A DNA stretch of 64,000 bases from Streptomyces microflavus (lineage in GTDB: Bacteria > Actinomycetota > Actinomycetes > Streptomycetales > Streptomycetaceae), in assembly GCF_014650075.1 (NCBI RefSeq), contig NZ_BMUG01000002.1, positions 620,001 to 684,000 on the forward strand, read 5' to 3'. Below the pieces are notes generated by a model. The model saw nothing but the letters and a program-made list of their open reading frames with translations. It did no database searches and was not told the origin of the DNA. The stretch's first letter is position 1. Every line of letters starts with the position of its first letter. Shown here in pieces: positions 51,023 through 59,300 of this stretch. The translations under genes and the position numbers were made by a program.

Positions 51023-52066
51023 ATGGACTTCACCCCGAGCGAGGAGCAGGCCGCGGCGCAGGGTCTGGCCGCGCGGATCTTCGGTGACCTGTCGACGCAC
51101 GAGCGGCTGGTGGCGGCGGGCACGGGGACGGACGCGGGGCTGTGGAAAGAGCTGTGCACGGCCGGGCTGCCCGGTGCGGTCGAGGACATCGGGCTCCTCG
51201 GCCTGGTCCTGCTCCTGGAGGAACAGGGCCGCACCACCGCGCAGGTCCCGCTGGCCGTGAGCTGTGTGTACGGGCTCCTCGCGGTCGCGGAGCACGGTAC
51301 GGCGGAGCAGTGGGAGCGCCTGCTGCCCGGTCTGCGCGACGGTACGACGGTGGCGACCGGGGCCTTCCCGGCGCGGGGTGGCGTGAAGGCGGTGGACGGG
51401 GCGCTGTACGGGGTCGTGCCCTGGGTGCCGTGGCTGCGGGACGCCACCCATGTGCTGGTCGCGGACGCCGAGCGGGAGTTGTGGATCGTCGAGGCGGGGG
51501 CGCCGGGGGTGACCGTGGTGCCCGTGGAGACGACCGCGCCCTGGTCGGCGGGGCGGCTCGTCCTCGACGGCGTACGGGGAGAGTCCCTCGGTACGGGCCC
51601 GGGGGCCTGCGCCGCGGTCCTCGCCGCGAGCCGCACCGCCTTCGCCGGGCTCCAGGCGGGCGTCTGCGCGGGCTCCCTAGCCCGTGCGGTCCAGCACACC
51701 ACCACCCGGGAGCAGTTCGGCCGCCCGCTCTCCACCAACCAGGGCGTCCTGCTCCGCGCCGCCGACGCCCACATGGACACCGAGGCGATCCGGGTCACGG
51801 CGTACGAGGCGGCCTGGCGCCGGGATCAGCAACTGGAGTACGAGGCTCAGGTGTTGACGGCCGCCTGGTGGGCATCGGAGGCGGGCCGGCGGGTCGTGCA
51901 CGCGGGGCAGCATCTGCACGGCGGCACCGGGGCCGACCTCGACCATCCGGTCCACCGGCACTTCCTCTGGGGGCGTCAGCTCGACGCGTACCTGGGGGGC
52001 GGGGCCGAACTACTGGAGGAGCTGGGCCGATTGATCGGGAGCGGCCGGACGGAGGGCACGTCATGA
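51023..52066 (+). CDS. Acyl-CoA dehydrogenase, small divergent subunit
   Basis: 347 aa. A divergent member: MDFTPSEEQAAAQGLAARIF, ALAVSCVYG-like middle, then AGSLARAVQHTTTREQFGRPLSTNQGV (FAD-contact Arg/Gln) and HAGQHLHGGTGADLDHPVHRHFLW. The FAD/substrate strand is poorly conserved, as in the partner subunits of alpha2beta2 dehydrogenases that share active sites. It probably pairs with the subunit at 48752. It starts one base after the MaoC-OB stop. Confidence 0.87.
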   Translation: MDFTPSEEQAAAQGLAARIFGDLSTHERLVAAGTGTDAGLWKELCTAGLPGAVEDIGLLGLVLLLEEQGRTTAQVPLAVSCVYGLLAVAEHGTAEQWERLLPGLRDGTTVATGAFPARGGVKAVDGALYGVVPWVPWLRDATHVLVADAERELWIVEAGAPGVTVVPVETTAPWSAGRLVLDGVRGESLGTGPGACAAVLAASRTAFAGLQAGVCAGSLARAVQHTTTREQFGRPLSTNQGVLLRAADAHMDTEAIRVTAYEAAWRRDQQLEYEAQVLTAAWWASEAGRRVVHAGQHLHGGTGADLDHPVHRHFLWGRQLDAYLGGGAELLEELGRLIGSGRTEGTS

Positions 52067-52542
52067 CGGAGGCGTACCGCGTCGGCGACGAGCTGCCGCC
52101 CCTGGAGATCCCCGTCACCCGCACCCTGATCGTCGCGGGCGCCATCGCCTCCCGCGACTACCAGGACGTGCACCACGACGCCGAACTGGCCCGGGAGAAG
52201 GGCTCACCCGACATCTTCATGAACATCCTCACCACCAACGGGCTCGTCGGCCGCTACATCACCGACCACTTCGGTTCCGCCGCCGTCCTTCGCAAGGTCG
52301 CCATCCGGCTCGGCGCTCCCAACTACCCGGGGGACGTGCTCCGGTTGACCGGCCGGATCGTGGCCCTGGAAGACGTGGCCCTGGAAGGCGAAAACCGCTC
52401 CCTTATAGAGGTCGCGGTCACCGGCGACAACCGTATAGGGCGTCACGTCACCGGAAAGGTCACCGTCGCGATCCCCGTCGCGATCCCCGGGGCGATCCCC
52501 GGGGCGGTCACCGTCGCCATCACCGAGGGAGGCGGCGCATGA
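52063..52542 (+). CDS. MaoC-family hydratase, ChsH1-like
   Basis: 159 aa. Single hot-dog domain: VTRTLIVAGAIASRDYQDVHHDAELA carries the DxxxxHxD-like hydratase motif, followed by DIFMNILTTNGLVGRYITDHFG. It should pair with the MaoC half of the 49981 product to hydrate an enoyl-CoA. The C-terminus carries a tandem repeat (VAIPVAIPGAIPGAV), encoded by 12-bp units at 52467-52510, which looks like a recent expansion. ATG overlaps the previous stop. Confidence 0.88.
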   Translation: MTEAYRVGDELPPLEIPVTRTLIVAGAIASRDYQDVHHDAELAREKGSPDIFMNILTTNGLVGRYITDHFGSAAVLRKVAIRLGAPNYPGDVLRLTGRIVALEDVALEGENRSLIEVAVTGDNRIGRHVTGKVTVAIPVAIPGAIPGAVTVAITEGGGA

Positions 52543-53705
52543 GCATCCGCAGGCCCGACACGCTCGGCGGAAAGGCGGCCGTCGTCGGCATCGGGGCCAC
52601 CGAGTTCTCCAAGAACTCCGGCCGCAGCGAACTGAAGCTCGCCGTCGAAGCCGTCGGCGCCGCCCTCGACGACGCGGGTCTCACCCCCGCCGACGTCGAC
52701 GGCCTCGTCACCTTCACCATGGACACCAGCCCCGAGATCACCGTCGCCCAGGCGGCGGGCATCGGGGAGCTGTCGTTCTTCTCCCGCATCCACTACGGGG
52801 GCGGCGCGGCCTGCGCCACCGTCCAGCAGGCCGCCCTCGCGGTGGCGAGCGGGGTGGCCGACGTCGTCGTCTGCTACCGGGCGTTCAACGAGCGCTCCGG
52901 CCGCCGCTTCGGCTCCGGTGTCCAGCGGCGCGAGCCCACCGCCGAGGGCGCGGCACTCGGCTGGAACCTGCCGTCCGGGCTGCTCACCCCCGCCTCCTGG
53001 GTGGCGATGGCGGCCCAGCGCTATCTGCACGCGTACGGCCTCGGACCGGAGGTCTTCGGACACGTGGCGGTGGTCGACCGGAGGCACGCGGCGCGGAACC
53101 CGGCGGCGTACTTCCACGGGAAGCCGATCACGCTCGCCGACCACGCCGCCTCCCGCTGGATCGTCGAACCGCTGCGGCTGCTGGACTGCTGCCAGGAGAC
53201 CGACGGCGGCCAGGCCCTCGTCGTCACCAGCGTGGAGCGCGCCCGCGACCTGCCCCGGCCGCCCGCCGTCGTCGTGGCGGCCGCGCAAGGGGCGGGCCGG
53301 TCGCAGGAGCAGATGACGAGCTTCTACCGGGACGGGCTGACCGGCCTGCCGGAGACGGGTGTGGTCGCCCGGCAGCTCTGGCAGAGCTCGGGTCTCGCCC
53401 CGGCCGACATCGATGTGGGCATCCTCTACGACCACTTCACCCCGTTCGTCCTGATGCAGCTGGAGGAGTTCGGTTTCTGCGGTCCGGGGGAGGGCGGGGC
53501 GTTCGTCGCGGCGGACGCGCTGCCCCTGAACACCCATGGGGGTCAGCTGGGGGAGGCCTACCTCCACGGTATGAACGGCATCGCGGAGGCCGTCCGGCAG
53601 ATCCGCGGTACGTCGGTGAACCAGGTGGCGGGGGCGGCGAGGTCCCTGGTCACGGCCGGTACGGGGGTGCCGACGTCCGGGCTGATCCTCGGGGCGGACG
53701 GGTGA
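52539..53705 (+). CDS. Thiolase-like lipid-transfer protein, Ltp2-type aldolase
   Basis: 388 aa. Thiolase superfamily, SCP-x/Ltp2 branch: AAVVGIGATEFSKNSGRSEL, RIHYGGGAACATVQQAALAV at the position of the active-site Cys region, YDHFTPFVLMQLEEFGFC, and NTHGGQLGEAYLHGMNGIAEA. Ltp2 catalyses the retro-aldol step that releases propionyl-CoA from a beta-hydroxyacyl steroid CoA, with the DUF35 domain of ChsH2. Its presence at the end of the operon supports the igr-like reading. ATGA overlap with the MaoC gene. The true substrate in this organism may be a sterol or another branched acyl-CoA. Confidence 0.88.
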   Translation: MSIRRPDTLGGKAAVVGIGATEFSKNSGRSELKLAVEAVGAALDDAGLTPADVDGLVTFTMDTSPEITVAQAAGIGELSFFSRIHYGGGAACATVQQAALAVASGVADVVVCYRAFNERSGRRFGSGVQRREPTAEGAALGWNLPSGLLTPASWVAMAAQRYLHAYGLGPEVFGHVAVVDRRHAARNPAAYFHGKPITLADHAASRWIVEPLRLLDCCQETDGGQALVVTSVERARDLPRPPAVVVAAAQGAGRSQEQMTSFYRDGLTGLPETGVVARQLWQSSGLAPADIDVGILYDHFTPFVLMQLEEFGFCGPGEGGAFVAADALPLNTHGGQLGEAYLHGMNGIAEAVRQIRGTSVNQVAGAARSLVTAGTGVPTSGLILGADG

Positions 53706-53885
53706 CCGTCCCGGACGGAGCCGGGCGCGGACCCTTACGGAGGGGCGGCGGGACCCTTAAGGCCGGACGACGGCCCGTCCACCTTCAGGAGGTGGAGGGT
53801 GAGCCGCCCCTACAACCTGAGGCGGACGGCGCTTCGGGACCTGGGGGCGATCCCCCGGGCGGGCTCCGCTCCTAGCGTTGAGTAC

Positions 53886-54452
53886 ATGACCACGCCAGTC
53901 TGCACGGGCGCCTCCAGGGCGGCCACCGCCACCGCCGCCGGCCACCACGCGTACACGCCGTACGCGTCGTTCTCCTCGTACGTCCGGGCCCGGGGCCCGG
54001 TCCTGCTGCGCACCGCGCGCTCGCTCACCGCGAATCCGTGCGACGCGGAGGACCTGCTGCAGACCGCGCTCGCCAAGACGTACGTCGCCTGGGAGCGGAT
54101 CGAGGACCACCGGGCGCTGGACGGATACGTCCGCCGGGCGCTGCTGAACACCCGGACCTCGCAGTGGCGCAAGCGCAAGGTCGACGAGTTCGCCTGCGAG
54201 GAGCTGCCCGAACAGGGCGGCGCCCCGGCGCCCGACCCGGCCGAGCAGCAGTCGCTCCACGACGCGATGTGGCGCGCGGTGCTCAAGCTCCCGGACCGCC
54301 AGCGCGCGATGGTCGTCCTGCGGTACTACGAGGACCTCAGCGAGGCGCAGACGGCCGAGGTGCTGGGTGTGTCGGTCGGTACGGTGAAGAGCGCCGTCTC
54401 CCGCGCCCTCGGCAAGCTCCGCGAGGACCCGGAGCTGACACCGGTCCGCTGA
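53886..54452 (+). CDS. SigE-type ECF RNA polymerase sigma factor
   Basis: 188 aa. Region 2: YVRARGPVLLRTARSLTANP, then DAEDLLQTALAKTYVAWERI, with DGYVRRALLNTRTSQWRKRK. Region 4: LPDRQRAMVVLRYYEDLSEAQTAEVLGVSVGTVKSAVSRAL. This is the SigE-family ECF group widespread in streptomycetes. No anti-sigma gene is adjacent. The ATG at 53886 is preceded by CTAGCGTTGAGTAC with no ribosome site, suggesting a leaderless transcript with TAGCGT as -10. Confidence 0.9.
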   Translation: MTTPVCTGASRAATATAAGHHAYTPYASFSSYVRARGPVLLRTARSLTANPCDAEDLLQTALAKTYVAWERIEDHRALDGYVRRALLNTRTSQWRKRKVDEFACEELPEQGGAPAPDPAEQQSLHDAMWRAVLKLPDRQRAMVVLRYYEDLSEAQTAEVLGVSVGTVKSAVSRALGKLREDPELTPVR

Positions 54453-54517
54453 AGCCGACCGATCCGGAAGAGTCCCCCACACGGCCCCCGGACAGGAATT
54501 TTCTCCCGCGAGTAGTG

Positions 54518-54535
54518 ACATACCGCTTGGTATGT
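54518..54535. promoter_or_regulatory. TetR-type operator palindrome
   Basis: ACATACC-gctt-GGTATGT is a perfect 7-bp inverted repeat 53 bp before the acyl-CoA ligase start. CATACC/GGTATG half-sites are typical of TetR-family regulators of fatty-acid genes. No TetR gene is in the window. Confidence 0.6.
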
Positions 54536-54587
54536 GCGCAGAATCAGCGCAACCTTACTGCCGCGTAGCGCCCACCGGGAGGACGCC

Positions 54588-56240
54588 GTGCTGAGCACCA
54601 TGCAGGACGTACCGCTGACTGTCACCCGCATCCTGCACCACGGGATGACGATCCATGGGAAGTCGCAGGTCACGACCTGGACCGGCGAACCCGAGCCGCA
54701 CCGACGCACCTTCGCCGAGATCGGCACCCGCGCGACCCAGCTGGCCAACGCGCTCCGCGACGAGCTGGGCATCGACGGCGACCAGAGGGTCGCCACCCTC
54801 ATGTGGAACAACGCCGTCCATGTGGAGGCCTACCTCGCGATCCCCTCCATGGGGGCCGTGCTCCACACCCTCAACCTCCGGCTGCCACCGGAGCAGCTCG
54901 CCTGGATCGTCAACCACGCGGACGACAAGGTGGTCATCGCCGACGGCACGCTGCTGCCGCTCCTCGTGCCGCTCCTGCCCCACCTGCCGGGCATCGAGCA
55001 CGTGGTCGTCTCCGGGCCGGGCGACCGCTCGGCGCTCGCCGGGGTCGCGCCGCGCGTGCATGAGTACGAGGAGCTGATCGCGGGCCGCCCGACCACGTAC
55101 GACTGGCCCGAGCTGGACGAACGCCAGGCCGCCGCCATGTGTTACACCTCCGGCACCACCGGGGACCCCAAGGGCGTCGTCTACTCCCACCGCTCCATCT
55201 ACCTGCACTCCATGCAGGTCAACATGTCGGAGTCGATGGGGCTGACGGACAAGGACACCACGCTCGTTGTCGTCCCTCAGTTTCATGTGAACGCGTGGGG
55301 GCTGCCGCACGCCACGTTCATGAGCGGCGTCAACATGCTGATGCCGGACCGCTTCCTCCAGCCCGCTCCGCTCGCGGAGATGATCGAGCGCGAGCGCCCG
55401 ACCCACGCGGCCGCGGTCCCCACCATCTGGCAGGGCCTCCTCGCCGAGGTCACCGCCAACCCGCGCGACCTCACCTCCATGGCCAACGTGACCATCGGCG
55501 GCGCAGCCTGTCCGCCCTCGCTGATGGAGGCGTACGACAAGCTCGGCGTCCGGCTCTGCCACGCCTGGGGCATGACGGAGACCTCGCCGCTCGGCACCAT
55601 GGCCCACCCGCCCGCCGGACTGAGCGCCGAGGAGGAGTGGCCGTACCGCATCACCCAGGGCCGCTTCCCGGCCGGTGTGGAGGCGCGGCTGGTCGGCCCG
55701 GCGGGCGAGCACCTGCCGTGGGACGGCGAGTCGGCCGGTGAGCTGGAGGTCCGGGGCGCCTGGATCGCCGCCGCGTACTACGGCGGGGCCGACGGCGAGC
55801 ACCTGCGCCCCGAGGACAAGTTCAGCGAGGACGGCTGGCTGAAGACCGGTGACGTCGGCGTGATCAGCACCGACGGCTACCTCACCCTCACCGACCGGGC
55901 CAAGGACGTCATCAAGTCCGGTGGCGAGTGGATCTCCAGCGTCGAGCTGGAGAACGCGCTGATGGCCCACCCGGACGTCGCGGAGGCGGCCGTCGTCGCC
56001 GTACCGGACGAGAAGTGGGGCGAGCGCCCGCTCGCGACGGTGGTCCTCAAGGAGGGCACCACCGGGACCGACTACGAGGCGCTGAAGGCGTTCCTCGCCG
56101 AGTCGGGCATCGCCAAGTGGCAGCTGCCGGAGCGCTGGTCGGTGATCGCCGCCGTGCCGAAGACGAGCGTCGGCAAGTTCGACAAGAAGGTGATCCGGAA
56201 GCAGTACGCGGCCGGAGAGCTGGACGTCACGCAGCTCTGA
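54588..56240 (+). CDS. Long-chain fatty acyl-CoA ligase (AMP-binding)
   Basis: 550 aa. Adenylating enzyme that activates fatty acids to acyl-CoA through an acyl-AMP. Motifs: P-loop [78 protein letters not shown] and the catalytic Lys in [16 protein letters not shown] upstream supports the GTG at 54588. It could feed the igr-like operon, although a sigma-factor gene lies between. Confidence 0.93.
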   Translation: MLSTMQDVPLTVTRILHHGMTIHGKSQVTTWTGEPEPHRRTFAEIGTRATQLANALRDELGIDGDQRVATLMWNNAVHVEAYLAIPSMGAVLHTLNLRLPPEQLAWIVNHADDKVVIADGTLLPLLVPLLPHLPGIEHVVVSGPGDRSALAGVAPRVHEYEELIAGRPTTYDWPELDERQAAAMCYTSGTTGDPKGVVYSHRSIYLHSMQVNMSESMGLTDKDTTLVVVPQFHVNAWGLPHATFMSGVNMLMPDRFLQPAPLAEMIERERPTHAAAVPTIWQGLLAEVTANPRDLTSMANVTIGGAACPPSLMEAYDKLGVRLCHAWGMTETSPLGTMAHPPAGLSAEEEWPYRITQGRFPAGVEARLVGPAGEHLPWDGESAGELEVRGAWIAAAYYGGADGEHLRPEDKFSEDGWLKTGDVGVISTDGYLTLTDRAKDVIKSGGEWISSVELENALMAHPDVAEAAVVAVPDEKWGERPLATVVLKEGTTGTDYEALKAFLAESGIAKWQLPERWSVIAAVPKTSVGKFDKKVIRKQYAAGELDVTQL

Positions 56241-56274
56241 GGCCCTGCACCGCGCTCTGAGGCCCTGCGCCGCG

Positions 56275-56290
56275 TGTTTCACGTGAAACA
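56275..56290. promoter_or_regulatory. parS site
   Basis: TGTTTCACGTGAAACA, a perfect 16-bp match to the ParB binding site parS, between the ligase gene and its terminator. In Streptomyces such sites cluster around oriC and nucleate ParB complexes for chromosome segregation during sporulation. Confidence 0.92.
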
Positions 56291-56304
56291 GGGCGCAGGA
56301 GTGG

Positions 56305-56349
56305 ACAGGGCGGGGGCGGTACGGATTTCCCGTACCGCCCCCGCCCTGT
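56305..56349. terminator. Bidirectional terminator
   Basis: A perfect 20-bp stem (56305-56324 with 56330-56349; arm begins ACAGGGCGGGGGCGG) and 5-nt loop between the convergent ligase and sensor genes. Confidence 0.88.
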
Positions 56350-56376
56350 TCCGCGTGCTGTGCTGCACGTGTTGTT

Positions 56377-59300
56377 CTAGTTGGTCCCTATCTTCGCCAG
56401 CAGGTCGACGATGCGGGACTGCACCTCGTCGCTGGTGGACCGCTCCGCCAGGAAGAGAACGGTTTCCCCGGAAGCGAGCCGGGGCAGCTCCGACGGGTCC
56501 ATCCCGGCCGAGGTGTAGACGACCAGCGGGGTGCGGTTGAGCTGCCCGTTGGACCGCAGCCAGTCGATGATCCCGGCGCGCCGACGGCGTACCTGCATCA
56601 GGTCCATGACCACCAGGTTCGGCCGCATCCGGCCCGCCAGATCGACGGCCTCGCTGTCGGTCGCGGCCCGGGCGACCTGCATCCCGCGCCGCTCCAGGGT
56701 CTGCGCCAGCGCCGCCGCGATCTCCTCGTGCTCCTCGATCAGGAGGACGCGGGGCGGGTGCTGCTCGCTGTCGCGGGGGGCCAGGGCCTTGAGGAGGACG
56801 GCCGGGTCGGCGCCGTACGCGGCCTCCCGGGTCGCCTGCCCCAGACCGGCCGTGACCAGCACCGGGACCTCGGCGGCGACGGCCGCCTGGCGCAGCGACT
56901 GCAACGCCGTACGGGTGATGGGCCCGGTCAGCGGGTCGACGAAGAGCGCGGCGGGGAACGCGGCGATCTGGGCGTCGACCTCCTCACGGGAGTTGACGAT
57001 CACCGGCCGGTAACCCCGGTCGCTGAGCGCCTGCTGGGTCGGTACGTCGGGGGCGGGCCAGACGAGCAGCCTGCGCGGGTTGTCCAGCGGCTCGGGCGGC
57101 AGTTCGTCGTCGAGAGGGCGGGGCTGCGGACGGTTGGCGACCTCGACCGCGCCACCGGGACCGTCCAGCGGCTCCGGACCCTCGGCGCCCTCGTCGGGCG
57201 CCCCTATGGCGTACGCGCGCCCCTCGGCCACCGCCGGTGCCATCAGCTGGCCGGAGCCGGGACCCGCGGTGGTGGGCTGCTGGGGCGCCGGGGCGCCGTG
57301 CTGTCCCTGCTGCCGGTCCGGGGCGTCGGAGTCCGTGCCCCCCGCGGCGGTGGCGCGCTCGCCCTCCGGCGGGGCGGCGAGCTTACGGCGCCGGCCGGCA
57401 CCGCCGAGGCTCTGGTGCTGCGGGTTGGCCTGACCGGCCTGACCGGGCTGCGGGTTCTGCTGCTGGGCGAGGTGCTGGGCGAACGGCACGCCCTGGCCCA
57501 GCGTCCGCACGCTGAACGCCCGCCCCTGGGTCGAGTCCGGGTTGCCGCCGGGCATCGGCTCCTCGGCGGGCAGCGGCTGGTGCGCCGAGGGGACGGCCGC
57601 GGTGCCGGTGGTGTGGGCGGTCTGCCCGTTGCCGCCCCAGGAACGGTCGTCCGGCGCGGGCCGTGCGCCCGGCGGCTGAGCGTCCGGGCCCTGCGGTACG
57701 GCGCCCCAGGGCTGCTCGTCCGGCACCGCGCCGGGGCCGGAGTGCGGTACGCCGTCCCGGTCGCCCGGGGCCGGGACGGGCCAGTCGGTGTGCGGGGCAT
57801 CCGGGGCGTGCGCGGCCACGGGGTGGGGCTGCGGGGGTGTGTGACCGGCCTCCGGAGCGGTGCGCCCGTGGTGGCCTTCGTCGCCGGCCGGGGGTACGGG
57901 AACGGACCCGGGCGCCTGTACGGGCACGGGTGCGGTGCCGGGCGCCTGAAGGGATGCGTCGGGGGCCCGGTCCGCGTCGGCGGGAGGCAGGGCGAAGGCG
58001 GTACGCGGACCGGCGTCGGCGGCCGTGCGCTCCTGGGCCGCGGCCAGCGCTCGGCGGGCCCGACGCCCACCGGGCTGCTGGGCCGGGCTGAGGGCGTGCG
58101 CCTCCTCCTGGGGCCGACCCTGGCCGTTCGGGCCGCCTTGGCCGCCCTGGCCGTTCTGACCCTGCTCCGGCCCCGTGCTGCCGTTGCCGGCCGCGAGGGC
58201 GGGGAGCGCCGGGCGGTGCTCCCCCTCGCGCCGCGCCCGCCGCCCGGTGGGCGGCACCGGCTGCTGCGGGTCCGCCGGGACACCCTGCGGCGGCACGGTC
58301 TGCCCGCGCTGGGGACGGCCGCCGGCGCCCTGGGCGCCCTCGGCCGCGGTGACGACGGACCCTTCGGAAGGTGCGGAGGGAGCGGCAGAAGTCAGCGCGA
58401 GGGCCTGCCGCTGCGGCTGCTGCTGGGCTTGCTGCTGAACGGCACCCTGGCCGGCACCCGACGTTCCGGGCCCGCCCGGACCGATCTGGGCCGGACCGAT
58501 CTGAGGCGCACCGGCCTGCGGCGGACTCATCTGCGGCGCACCGGCCTGAGGAGGCCCGATCTGCGGCGGACCGATCTCCGCCGGCCCGTTCCCGCTAGCC
58601 CCCGCCCCGGTCTCCGCCGGGCTGGGACGTCCGCGCCTGCGGCCGGAGCCCTCGCCCTGCTGGGCCGGGATCAGCTCGGGAGCCGCCTGCTCCTCGGGGG
58701 CGGCGGGCCCGCGGCGCGCCCGGCGCCGCCCGGTCGGCTCGGCGGCGGGACCGTCGCCCTGGCTCACCGCATCGGCCGCGGCCGCACCTTCGGCCTCGGG
58801 CGCACCGCCGGGGCTGTCCAGGAACGCGTCGGTCGACGACCGGCGCGCCCGGCGCCGCCCGCCACTGGTGACGCCCGGCGCGCCGACACCCTCGGGGGAG
58901 GGGGCCGGGGCCGGGTCCACCGGGGCCTCCGGAGGCGCGATGGCGCCCGAACCGGCGCCGATCGGGATGTCGAGGACGTACGCGCTGCCGCTCATCCCGG
59001 GCATCTCGTGGGTCTGGAGCACTCCGCCGTGCGCCTGGACGATGCCGCGCACGATCGGCTCGTGCACCGGGTCTCCCCCGGCGAACGGCCCGCGCACCTC
59101 GATCCGGACCACGTCACCGCGCTGGGCGGCGGCCACGACGACCGTCGAGTCGACGTATCCGCCCCCGGGGACGGCCCGGGTCTTGCCGGTCGAGTCGACC
59201 CCGGCCACATCCGCGACCAGGTGGGCGAGGGCGGTGGCGAGCTGACGCGCGTCGACCTCGGCCTCGATCGGCGGGGCGTGCACGGCGAACTGGGCGCGTC

